Source: Alteromonas australica (lineage in GTDB: Bacteria > Pseudomonadota > Gammaproteobacteria > Enterobacterales > Alteromonadaceae). From it: DNA of 64,000 nt. Position 1 is the stretch's first letter, and every line of letters starts with the position of its first letter. Of this stretch, positions 8,815 through 17,113 are shown piece after piece. Under the pieces are notes generated by a model, which worked only from the letters and a program-made list of their open reading frames with translations, searched no databases and was not told where the DNA came from. The stretch is from assembly GCF_000730385.1 (NCBI RefSeq), contig NZ_CP008849.1, positions 1,550,001-1,614,000 on the forward strand. The letters are read 5' to 3'. The translations under genes and the position numbers were made by a program.

Positions 8815-10158
8815 TTGAGCAATTGGCAAGTAGATAGCTGGAGACAAAAGCCCATTCTTCAGCAACCTGAATACGATGATAAAGCGCGGTTGAAAGAAGT
8901 AGAACACACGCTTAGTACCTACCCGCCATTGGTTTTTGCTGCTGAAGCGCGAGAACTAAGACGCCAACTAGGTGAAGTAAGCTTAGGTAAAGGGTTCTTG
9001 TTACAAGGTGGCGATTGCGCTGAGTCGTTCGATGAGTTCAATGCGCCTAAAATTCGCGATACCTTTAAAGTTATCCTGCAAATGGCCATTGTTCTAACGT
9101 TCGCAGGACGTTGCCCTGTGACAAAAGTTGCACGTATGGCTGGCCAATATGCGAAGCCTCGTTCGTCAGATTTTGAAACAGTGAATGGGGTAACATTACC
9201 GAGCTATCGCGGTGATATTATTAATAACTTTGAGTTTACTGAAGCGGCAAGAAGACCTGATCCAGATAGGCTTTTAGAAGCTTACCATCGAAGCGCTTCT
9301 ACCCTGAATTTATTACGTGCTTTTGCTCAAGGCGGTTTGGCTGACTTACATGAAGTTAATCGGTGGAATATGGCGTTCGTGGAGAATAACCCACTAAAAG
9401 AACGCTACCACGACATGGCTATGCGTATTCAAGACTCGTTAGAGTTTATGGATGTCATTGGGATAAATTCGCAAACCAGTAGCACACTTCATGAAACGTC
9501 ATTGTTTACGTCTCATGAAGCCTTATTGCTCAACTATGAGCAGGCGTTGACACGTGTAGATACCCTAACAGGTAAGCCTTACGATTGTTCTGCTCACATG
9601 GTATGGATTGGTGAGCGTACACGTCAGTTAGATCACGCTCACGTAGAGTTCTTCCGTGGCATACATAACCCTATTGGCGTCAAAGTGGGGCCAAGTATGC
9701 AAGAAGATGAACTTATTCGCCTGATTGACGCGTTGAACCCGAATAATGACCCTGGCCGGTTAACCCTTATTACCCGTATGGGCGCAGACAACCTTGCTGA
9801 CAACTTACCTCGTCTATTACGTAAGGTGAAATCAGAAGGCCGTCATGTGGTATGGAGTTCTGACCCTATGCACGGCAATACGTTTAGTGCCTCTAGCGGT
9901 TATAAAACCCGTAACTTCGATGCTATCTTGAAAGAAATAAAGCAATTCTTCCAAGCCCATAGCGATGAAGGTACACATGCGGGCGGAATTCATTTAGAAA
10001 TGACAGGCCAGCACGTTACAGAATGTACGGGTGGTGCTTACGAAATTGGCGACGAAGATTTAGCCCAAGCGTATAAAACCCAGTGCGATCCGCGTTTAAA
10101 TGCGGATCAGGTATTGGAAATGGCGTTCCTCGTTGCAGACCATTTACGCCATGCATAA
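8815..10158 (+). CDS. 3-deoxy-7-phosphoheptulonate synthase, class II
   Basis: This enzyme joins phosphoenolpyruvate and erythrose 4-phosphate in the first step of the shikimate pathway. It is the plant-like class II type, unlike AroF/G/H of E. coli: it begins [19 protein letters not shown] and carries GGDCAESF (metal-binding Cys near residue 68), [33 protein letters not shown] and [14 protein letters not shown] use the TTG at 8815 because AGGAGA lies eight bases upstream and homologues begin at this Ser-Asn-Trp; an earlier ATG would add 13 unconserved residues. Its product feeds the aromatic pathway that includes the trp operon at 43-50 kb. Confidence 0.95.
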   Translation: MSNWQVDSWRQKPILQQPEYDDKARLKEVEHTLSTYPPLVFAAEARELRRQLGEVSLGKGFLLQGGDCAESFDEFNAPKIRDTFKVILQMAIVLTFAGRCPVTKVARMAGQYAKPRSSDFETVNGVTLPSYRGDIINNFEFTEAARRPDPDRLLEAYHRSASTLNLLRAFAQGGLADLHEVNRWNMAFVENNPLKERYHDMAMRIQDSLEFMDVIGINSQTSSTLHETSLFTSHEALLLNYEQALTRVDTLTGKPYDCSAHMVWIGERTRQLDHAHVEFFRGIHNPIGVKVGPSMQEDELIRLIDALNPNNDPGRLTLITRMGADNLADNLPRLLRKVKSEGRHVVWSSDPMHGNTFSASSGYKTRNFDAILKEIKQFFQAHSDEGTHAGGIHLEMTGQHVTECTGGAYEIGDEDLAQAYKTQCDPRLNADQVLEMAFLVADHLRHA

Positions 10159-10181
10159 GCCGGTTTAGTGGTCTAACGTAT

Positions 10182-10209
10182 AAAGCTGCGTAAAACGCAG
10201 CTTTTTTTT
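10182..10209 (+). terminator. Rho-independent terminator after the DAHP synthase
   Basis: AAAGCTGCG / CGCAGCTTT form a nine-base-pair stem with loop TAAAA followed by a run of T. It sits exactly at the 3' end of the convergent M1/ABC permease gene, whose stop codon overlaps the T-run. Confidence 0.9.
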
Positions 10210-13200
10210 AGCTTTCTTCCAGAAACAGCTGCTGAATACGCTTGTGATGAACCCTATCGGTGCGTGCTAAAAGCAGACGAACAAAGTCGATGGCAGCCAC
10301 AGGTTTTCCTGTGCTTTTTTGCCGTTCAAATAACGCGCGAATGGTATCCGTAATGGGTTTGTCGCCAACGAGTTGTCTAAGCTCTGCAAATACCAGCGTA
10401 GCTCGAGAATAAACATCTGCTGTCTCAGTCCCATTGATGAAAGCCACAGGTGGCGCGGTATTGCCTTGTTGGTAATGGGCATAACGGCGCGCTTCATACT
10501 CAACTAGCTTATTCATTGTGCCCCGCGGCTCAAGCATGACTAATTCAATGTATTTGGCTAATGACTCGACTAAGAACGCATAATCTGCGGGTAACCCAAA
10601 GCCAATCTGATGACCAAACCATTGGTGAGCCACTTCATGAACTGCTCTTCTGTAGCGCTGATCAAAACCATCTTCCATGGGGGTAGTTCGCATCGCGAGC
10701 AAATGATCGAAGATAAGTACCTGAGGCAGCGCATAACCACTTGGACCTAAGTCAGGTGCAAATACGAAAGTAAGCTGGGCATAAGGGTAGGGCGCTATGT
10801 GCTGTTCAAACCAAGCCAAAGTTTGGGTGGCGGCGCGCAGATGAACATCTTTTGCCTCCTCATTATCCGCGCCAATCAGGTTTACCTCGACGCTCTTGTC
10901 TGCAAGGACAGCCGGCTCGTGAGCGTGGGTAAATTCGGTGGCTATCCACGCTGGAATGGCTCTTATTGGTTCGCGAGTCGCATAAAGCGTAGTCATGGTG
11001 TGCTCGTCGCCGTCTTGCTCAGTCCATTGCTTACGCTTTTCGCCAGGAGCAAGAGTGAAATAGCCGACTGGAGCAGTGAGTTGAGACGTTACCATTACGC
11101 TTTGCGCTTCTGCGCTGATCTCTGCGTTAGAGGCCGTCAAGGCACTCGCAATGGGATATTGCAAAGCCGGTAGCCCTGCCTCTTCACGAAGTGAACTATC
11201 CGTCAATGTGAAATAGCGATTAAAGCCAATGCTGGGAATAAGGGGTACACCACGTAAATAGCTAAAAGGCTTGCGGATAACGTGGTGAGTGGGTGACGTC
11301 CACAAGTTTTTATTCGCCACCTGTAAAGCAACATTCAGCTGTTTTGATTGTCCGGGGAGCAATGGGTTAACAAGGTCAAATTCACGTTGCTGTGTATAAA
11401 CGTCGTAATGGTTTAGGGTTGCCCCTTCAACATCGATGTTCTCTGGTGTGAAATCCGGATGAGCACCCACCAATATTTTATCGATACGGCTGTTACTATG
11501 GTTGGTTAAGGTAAGAGAAAGTGCAATATCAGCGATGCCGCGTAGGGGGTAAAATCGCACATTCGCCTGAATATGGGTGACCACGGGTTGCGCCTTGTCT
11601 TTCCAGTGAAGGTAACGTTTTTCATAGGCCGCTTTTACGTGGTGGCGCTCACTGGGCATCATTAATGCGCGCTCGTCTTTTAGAGCGCTATGCAATATAA
11701 AAGTGCCGCTAAAAAGCATCGCGCAAACAGCCACCTTTAATGGGAAGTGACCGCGGCTAAACAAATGCGTATAACCGGTGCCCCTATGGCTTTTTCGTAT
11801 GGCAAGAAACAGCAGTAAGGTGGTAAGTAAAGCCCAGTAGCTGAAAAAAGGTAAAAAGGCAGACTGACTCATTTGAAAGCCAACGGGAAGTTTGGCTACT
11901 TGAAGAGGCGTGCCTGCAATATCCCATAACGGGTGTGGTATTCCCACCATGCTCATAATGGGTGAAAACTTTATGACAATCATTAACCCACAAATAAGCC
12001 CGCCAATGAGAGGGTTTGGTGAAAGATGATGCACAACAAGACAGAGCAAGCCGAATAACAATAGGGGTAAACCGGTTAACAATAGGGTTTCAGCGTATGT
12101 CTCGTAAGACAGGGGGCTGTTGCACCATAATTGCGCCGTCATAGTCGCTATGGCGGTTACGCCTAAAAAAACTCCCCACATTAAGGTAAGCGAAAAACAC
12201 TGTGCGGTGATTAAATGACGACTTCCGGCTGGCGTTGCTGCGACCAGCTCTACCATGTGATATCGCTTATCTTTCCAGCATAGTATCCATGCCCAAATAC
12301 TCATGAGAATGAAACCGACAAACGGCATAAGATTCCATACCACCCTCGCCAGAGCATCCATACTGGTGATGGTTTTTAGCTGAGAAAAAGGCTCGGCATA
12401 ACCTATACCTGACAGCACTTCAGAAAATACCATACAGGCATAAATGACATACACCAGGGTAAGCGTCGTGGACAAGGTTAATGAGCGCAAAGTTTGCGGG
12501 AAAAGCGCTAAACCGATGTCGCGGCGAGAGAATAAGTGACGTAACACTGAATTTTTTCTGACGAACCCAGATAAAAAAGTGACTGTCCAATTTAGGCGTT
12601 TAACGGTTTTGGGCTTGAGTAAAACACGTGTTGGATTACGTGATTGAGCATCAAAGGCACTTCTGACGATGTAAAAAATACCAGCAGCAACTGCCAGCCA
12701 CAACCCTCTATTTAAAAGGATTTTAAACGTCAGCGACCAGTCAGTATTTTGTTCTAATTGCTGGTACACGGCCGTGAATCCGTAGGGGTCTAGCCACGAC
12801 ATGAGCGCATACCATTGAGGAGAAAGTACACGACTTCCCGCTAAAAGTGGCGACCCATTAATCGATGCTAGCATGACATAACCCGCCCACATGGCACACA
12901 TGACAACATAGCTCGGTAAGGCGTTATTGAAATAGCGGGCACAGGCGAGCGCCAATGCAGTGAATAACACTAAAATGGGGCAATATAAAAAAAGGGTACT
13001 TTTAAGGGCACTTTGCAATAAGCTAGAGCTTTGTGAGGCGGAGGGAGAAATCATTAAAATTTGCCCGACAATACAAAGAAGTGTTAGCAGGCAAAGTAGG
13101 GAGAAAAAAGCCCCTCCACGTAATATAAACTGTTGTTTTGCAGAGGTTGGTGTGACGGCTATCAGTGGGTGCATGTGAGAAAGGGTATCGCGCTGCAACA

Positions 13201-13417
13201 ATGCCGGCGTTAACAGCCCCACAATAATTGGCAAGGTAAGCATCATTGCTGCATTGTTTAGCAGGACTAACCGCTTAGTTAACACGTCGCCGTCAACCGA
13301 TAACCCTTGTGCTAACAAAATGCCAAAGCCAGCATAAATAATAAAGCTTAACCAAACGCTGGGGTGACGGAGATAAAGACGCCATTCGTTTATCCATCCT
13401 GAAAAAAATAGAAGCAT
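10208..13417 (-). CDS. ABC-2 type permease fused to an M1 family aminopeptidase domain
   Basis: This is a 1069-residue two-part protein. Residues 1 to about 575 hold two blocks of hydrophobic helices typical of ABC-2 exporters. From about 580 to the end follows an M1-type domain: beta-rich first, then a zinc site HEVAHQWFGH near residues 926-935 and a downstream glutamate in FLVESLAKY. M1 enzymes are zinc aminopeptidases, so the C-terminal part probably faces the periplasm and trims or senses a peptide. The start overlaps the stop of the ATPase gene (TAATG), so the pair forms one exporter. The upstream LytS/LytTR pair probably controls it. A copy of the TTGGACAGTC repeat lies in the gene at 12581-12590 and is read as LNWTVTF. 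The substrate is unknown. Confidence 0.88.
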   Translation of the reverse strand: MLLFFSGWINEWRLYLRHPSVWLSFIIYAGFGILLAQGLSVDGDVLTKRLVLLNNAAMMLTLPIIVGLLTPALLQRDTLSHMHPLIAVTPTSAKQQFILRGGAFFSLLCLLTLLCIVGQILMISPSASQSSSLLQSALKSTLFLYCPILVLFTALALACARYFNNALPSYVVMCAMWAGYVMLASINGSPLLAGSRVLSPQWYALMSWLDPYGFTAVYQQLEQNTDWSLTFKILLNRGLWLAVAAGIFYIVRSAFDAQSRNPTRVLLKPKTVKRLNWTVTFLSGFVRKNSVLRHLFSRRDIGLALFPQTLRSLTLSTTLTLVYVIYACMVFSEVLSGIGYAEPFSQLKTITSMDALARVVWNLMPFVGFILMSIWAWILCWKDKRYHMVELVAATPAGSRHLITAQCFSLTLMWGVFLGVTAIATMTAQLWCNSPLSYETYAETLLLTGLPLLLFGLLCLVVHHLSPNPLIGGLICGLMIVIKFSPIMSMVGIPHPLWDIAGTPLQVAKLPVGFQMSQSAFLPFFSYWALLTTLLLFLAIRKSHRGTGYTHLFSRGHFPLKVAVCAMLFSGTFILHSALKDERALMMPSERHHVKAAYEKRYLHWKDKAQPVVTHIQANVRFYPLRGIADIALSLTLTNHSNSRIDKILVGAHPDFTPENIDVEGATLNHYDVYTQQREFDLVNPLLPGQSKQLNVALQVANKNLWTSPTHHVIRKPFSYLRGVPLIPSIGFNRYFTLTDSSLREEAGLPALQYPIASALTASNAEISAEAQSVMVTSQLTAPVGYFTLAPGEKRKQWTEQDGDEHTMTTLYATREPIRAIPAWIATEFTHAHEPAVLADKSVEVNLIGADNEEAKDVHLRAATQTLAWFEQHIAPYPYAQLTFVFAPDLGPSGYALPQVLIFDHLLAMRTTPMEDGFDQRYRRAVHEVAHQWFGHQIGFGLPADYAFLVESLAKYIELVMLEPRGTMNKLVEYEARRYAHYQQGNTAPPVAFINGTETADVYSRATLVFAELRQLVGDKPITDTIRALFERQKSTGKPVAAIDFVRLLLARTDRVHHKRIQQLFLEES

Positions 13418-14265
13418 TAGTATTGCTCCTTATTTAATTCGTAGAAGTATCTGTCCTCTAGGGTGGCGTCTCGGCTTATTGCCTCGCTGCAAGGGGCCTC
13501 GTGATGATAAACACGCCATACGTCTTTCCCGAAATGATAGCTCTCAGACACCAGCATTCCACAAGGTGGTTGCAAAGAGGATTCCCAAATTTTTCCTTGT
13601 AGAGGCGCAATCAAATTGGGGATTTCGCCGCTATCGACTATTTCACCATGCATGATAATAGCAGCGTGACCACACAGGTTTTCGATATCTTCCACAATGT
13701 GAGTAGACAGTAACACAAGTGTTTGCTTGCTGATTTTTACCAGTAAACTATGTAAACGCTGACGTTCAAGCGGGTCGAGACCTGCCGTTGGCTCGTCCAG
13801 AATAATTAATTTCGGGTTACCTAACAGTGCCTGTGCAATACCGAAGCGTTGACGCATGCCGCCTGAGAATTGAGTTACCGCTTTATTCGCGACTGCGGTT
13901 AAATTTGTTAATGATAGTAGTGAAGATATTTGCGCATCTACTTTATTTTTATCCACCTTTTTTAGCGAGGCTATGTGTTTTAAAAGTTGTCGGCAACTAA
14001 GGTGTGGGTATACACCGAAGGATTGAGGTAAGTAACCTAATTGGGATCTTAGGGCATTGGGGTGGGCAACAATATCGATGCCATCGAATAACACCGTGCC
14101 TGAGTCGGGTGGCTGTAAGCAGGCTAGGGTTCGCATAAGTGTGGATTTTCCTGCACCATTTGGACCAAGCAGCCCTACCATACCTGTAGGGAATGTGAGG
14201 GTAATGTTCTTTAGTGCATGTGTGCCGTCTGTATAGGTTTTATTGAGATTTTTTACAGTAAGCAT
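13417..14265 (-). CDS. ABC transporter ATP-binding protein
   Basis: This is the nucleotide-binding partner of the permease/M1 fusion. Walker A is GPNGAGKST at residues 34-42, the Q-loop is LPQSFGVYPHL, the signature is FSGGMRQR and Walker B is LIILDEPTAGLDP, followed by the switch histidine in LLSTHIVEDIE. About 75 C-terminal residues beyond the core are typical of drug or bacteriocin exporters. I chose the ATG at 14265 (282 residues), with GAAGG eight bases upstream. An open frame extending to 14421 would add 52 residues with no family resemblance and would reduce the divergent promoter region to 47 bases. Confidence 0.92.
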   Translation of the reverse strand: MLTVKNLNKTYTDGTHALKNITLTFPTGMVGLLGPNGAGKSTLMRTLACLQPPDSGTVLFDGIDIVAHPNALRSQLGYLPQSFGVYPHLSCRQLLKHIASLKKVDKNKVDAQISSLLSLTNLTAVANKAVTQFSGGMRQRFGIAQALLGNPKLIILDEPTAGLDPLERQRLHSLLVKISKQTLVLLSTHIVEDIENLCGHAAIIMHGEIVDSGEIPNLIAPLQGKIWESSLQPPCGMLVSESYHFGKDVWRVYHHEAPCSEAISRDATLEDRYFYELNKEQY

Positions 14266-14272
14266 GTGAGCC

Positions 14273-14404
14273 TTCATCAGTAAAGGTGAATGATATGTTT
14301 GCACTATAAATACAAAATAGCGTTGTGAAACTACAGCGTGACTAAAGGGTATGATGGCGTGACGAGAGGCCAAATAAGGGGGCTTTTTTACTTTCATCAG
14401 TAAA
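14273..14404. promoter_or_regulatory. Divergent regulatory region with a 12-bp direct repeat
   Basis: The intergenic space between the exporter and its presumed two-component system contains TTCATCAGTAAA twice, at 14273-14284 and 14393-14404, exactly 120 bases apart. A third, partial TTTCATCA follows at about 14413. LytTR regulators bind direct repeats, so these are candidate sites; this is inference. Confidence 0.4.
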
Positions 14405-14468
14405 AAGCGTATTTTCATCACTTTCTGTGTGCAAATATCTGTTTTTGTTGACAGTCTAGAAGCGAAAA

Positions 14469-16100
14469 ATGAAAGAGAGTGACATGACTATTGCCCTAAA
14501 AATGGATAGAGGTTTACTGGCCAGTTTGCTGCCATTAGTTGCCGCTATATTGCTGGCGGCTAATTTATCCTTTGTTAACGAGCAGGCGCAGCATGGCTCA
14601 CGTTTTATTGTATTGCATTTAAAAGCAATACTTCTATCAGTGCCTTACTTAACGTCAGTGGGGTTGTTGTCATGTTTGCATCGTCCCTGGGGCGCGCTGG
14701 TATGGTTTAGCGTATGCCTGCTTTATTCATTGTTTCTCTTTTCAGCGAATCTTCCCAGCGAATTACTTTTGCCTTTTTCCGCGCAGCCACCACAACCAAC
14801 TGCCGCTGTTATAGCCCCCTCAGCCGACAGCCTCACCAAATTGGACAGTCATACCAAATTGGACAGTCAAATCGTTTGGTTTTTTATAGTGGGCGCCTTA
14901 CTTGGAGGGCTACATCATTTTCATAAAACACCGTCGAGCGGCAATGTAAAATCGGCATTGTGGGTTCAACGTGTGTTTTCACTCGATGCAATGGTTGCGG
15001 CCACGCTTTTTATTTGGGTAATTGGTTGCACCGGCATATTTTTGTATACCCCCGATCCTATGAACAACCAGCCGCTGGCAATGAAAGTAGATCTCAATCA
15101 AGTGGTGGGTGAATTTGATCGCTTTGTGGCGTACTTTTTTCAGTTTTTGTGGCTGGCCGCAATACTTTTTTTTATATACTGGGTTAACCGATACTGGTTA
15201 ATCCGTAGGGTATTATCTTCACAAGGCTTAATCCCTTATGCAGCCACTGCTCTTGTATTTATTCTGCTAGCTACACCCGTGTTGAGTGCAAGTGCACTGC
15301 TGTTGCCATTAAATACGCAGTCGTCGTTGACATTACTTCCCTCTGAAAACAGCAATGCGTTTGATTTGGATAATTTCCGTTTTATGTTTGCTTTTTTAGC
15401 GGTCACTATGCCCGTTATTTTGGCGTTCGAGCGTAAGTCGTTTGATGCAACACTCGCCCGTGTAGAAAAGGATAAAGTTCGTACTGAATTGCAATTGTTA
15501 CAGCAACAGATTAACCCGCATTTTCTCTTTAACACGCTAAATAACCTGTATGCACTAACATTAGAAAAGTCGGATAGGGCACCAACAAGCATAGAGCATC
15601 TATCTAATTTATTGCGTTATACGGTGTATAAAGGCCAGCAAGAGTGGGTCGCGTTAGAGGATGAACTGGCGTATGTAAATGATTATTTAGCCCTGCAAGG
15701 CCTAAGATATCAAAGCGATTGCGAAATTAATGTAAGCTGGCCTACCTGCAATAAAGGGTATCAAATACCCCCTCTTTTATTGATAGTATTGCTGGAAAAT
15801 GCGTTCAAACATGGCATAGAAAAAGCGGAAAAGCCGAGTGTATTAAATGTGTCGATACGTATTGATGAGTGCGGTGTGCTTCACTTCTCATGCCAAAGCC
15901 CATACCTTGCTGAAGGCGCACTGTCTCAACCTGAACACGCCATTTGGTCTGGTTCTCAACAAGCGAGTCAGACAGGTTTGGGGTTAACGAATGTTGCCCG
16001 AAGGCTTTCACTGTTGCCAGGTGAACATAATACCCTCGATAATGACGTCATAGAGGGTACCTGGGTAGCGAGTTTAACGTTGGATTTACAGCCATGCTAA
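14469..16100 (+). CDS. LytS/YpdA-type sensor histidine kinase
   Basis: The N-terminal half (about residues 10-320) has several membrane helices. The cytoplasmic part carries the His_kinase signature LQQQINPHFLFNTLNN with the phosphorylated histidine near residue 350, then LSNLLRYTVYK, a HATPase domain with LLIVLLENAFKHGI and the glycine-rich GLGLTNVARRL. An alternative ATG at 14484 has a better purine-rich ribosome site (AGAGAG). Residues about 127-135 are KLDSHTKLDSQ, encoded by two tandem copies of the dispersed TTGGACAGTC repeat at 14841-14850 and 14859-14868, so the repeat has entered a loop between membrane segments without breaking the frame. The gene overlaps its regulator by seven bases. 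Confidence 0.92.
   Translation: MKESDMTIALKMDRGLLASLLPLVAAILLAANLSFVNEQAQHGSRFIVLHLKAILLSVPYLTSVGLLSCLHRPWGALVWFSVCLLYSLFLFSANLPSELLLPFSAQPPQPTAAVIAPSADSLTKLDSHTKLDSQIVWFFIVGALLGGLHHFHKTPSSGNVKSALWVQRVFSLDAMVAATLFIWVIGCTGIFLYTPDPMNNQPLAMKVDLNQVVGEFDRFVAYFFQFLWLAAILFFIYWVNRYWLIRRVLSSQGLIPYAATALVFILLATPVLSASALLLPLNTQSSLTLLPSENSNAFDLDNFRFMFAFLAVTMPVILAFERKSFDATLARVEKDKVRTELQLLQQQINPHFLFNTLNNLYALTLEKSDRAPTSIEHLSNLLRYTVYKGQQEWVALEDELAYVNDYLALQGLRYQSDCEINVSWPTCNKGYQIPPLLLIVLLENAFKHGIEKAEKPSVLNVSIRIDECGVLHFSCQSPYLAEGALSQPEHAIWSGSQQASQTGLGLTNVARRLSLLPGEHNTLDNDVIEGTWVASLTLDLQPC
14841..14868 (+). repeat. Two tandem TTGGACAGTC repeats inside the kinase gene
   Basis: Two exact copies spaced 18 bases start to start, each preceded by CCAAA or ACCAAA, add the duplicated peptide TKLDS to a predicted extramembrane loop. 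The reading frame stays open. Confidence 0.9.
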
Positions 16101-16774
16101 AAGCACTGATTGTTGACGATGAACCCTTAGCACACACCGTATTGTTGCATCACTTAAAGCAACATCCGGATATCGCTATAGTGGGGCGGTGTTTTAGTGC
16201 TACAGAAACACTGCAGCACTTGGCAAAACACCATGTGGATCTTCTTTTTCTTGATATTAATATGCCGGCGCTAAGCGGCATTGATATGCTTAAAGTCATC
16301 GCTCATCCGCCGCAAGTGATTATTGTGAGCGCGTATTCAGAATTTGCCATTGACGGATTTGAACTCGACGTTGCAGATTATTTGCTGAAACCTGTGAACA
16401 GCCAACGGCTGTCAAAAGCATTAGATAAAGTTCGAGAACGATGTCAAGTGCACAACCATGCCTCAAAAATACAAGTAAAAGTAGGACGTGAGATACACAG
16501 GTTAGACATCGACAGTATTGTGTATCTTGAAGCGTATGGAAACTACGTAAAAGTGTGGACAACACAAACCATGTTGCTGGCAAATAGTACGTTGAAACAA
16601 CTTCTTGAAGGTTTGCCTAAGGTCGATTTTTTACAAATACACAAATCCTATGTGGTTAATAAAAAGACACTGATGTGTCTGAATACCGACACTGTCACCC
16701 TCAGTGGGGGCGTAAATTTAAAGGTGGGGAAATCTTTCAAGCTAGCGTTAAAAAGGCACTTTAGCACATTGTGA
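16094..16774 (+). CDS. LytTR family response regulator
   Basis: The receiver domain (residues 1-120) has the acidic pair DDE at 8-10, the phosphorylated Asp54 in LFLDINMPALSG and the lysine in DYLLKPVNS. The C-terminal LytTR DNA-binding domain (about 125-226) contains VKVGREIHRLDIDSIVYLEA and the usual FLQIHKSYVVN. It is translated in overlap with the kinase gene. Divergence from the ABC/M1 exporter suggests it regulates that exporter, in the manner of peptide-sensing systems linked to export pumps. That role is inferred from position only. Confidence 0.93.
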   Translation: MLKALIVDDEPLAHTVLLHHLKQHPDIAIVGRCFSATETLQHLAKHHVDLLFLDINMPALSGIDMLKVIAHPPQVIIVSAYSEFAIDGFELDVADYLLKPVNSQRLSKALDKVRERCQVHNHASKIQVKVGREIHRLDIDSIVYLEAYGNYVKVWTTQTMLLANSTLKQLLEGLPKVDFLQIHKSYVVNKKTLMCLNTDTVTLSGGVNLKVGKSFKLALKRHFSTL

Positions 16775-16800
16775 CGGCATGGATTCCTGATGCCGTTGTT
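16774..16800 (+). terminator. Possible terminator after the LytTR regulator
   Basis: ACGGCAT and ATGCCGT can pair around a nine-base loop, followed by an interrupted T-rich stretch. The stem is short, so this is a weak call. Confidence 0.35.
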
Positions 16801-16847
16801 ATGTTTCAGGCTAGACTACGTCAGCTCACTTCCATGATTTCGCTGGC

Positions 16848-17063
16848 TTAGTCATCATCGAGTAGGGGCTCAACAACCGATTCCAAACCGTTGAGTTTTA
16901 TTTCATACATCAATGCCAATTGTTCGCCTAGCTTGCCTTTAGGAAAGCCTTGTTTGTGAAACCATACAAGGTAAGGTTCGGGTAAATGGAAAAGGCGACG
17001 CCCTGCATATTTACCAAAGGGCATAATCTGATTGACGGTGGCTTTTATCAGTTCGGGATCCAT
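16848..17063 (-). CDS. DUF3820 family protein
   Basis: A 71-residue protein with the DUF3820 pattern: VNQIMPFGKYAGRRLFHLPEPYLVWF, then GFPKGKLGEQLALMYEIKLNGLE. The family is small, conserved in gammaproteobacteria and of unknown role; the FGKYAG region resembles motifs in some exonuclease-associated domains. I use the ATG at 17063, which gives the family's normal length; a longer frame to 17147 would add 28 basic residues and overlap the ABC exporter gene. It lies just downstream of that exporter on the same strand. Confidence 0.85.
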   Translation of the reverse strand: MDPELIKATVNQIMPFGKYAGRRLFHLPEPYLVWFHKQGFPKGKLGEQLALMYEIKLNGLESVVEPLLDDD

Positions 17064-17113
17064 AACCTGTGCTTTTTTATAACGATTTATTGGCCGAGAA
17101 AGGCGCCTAAATA

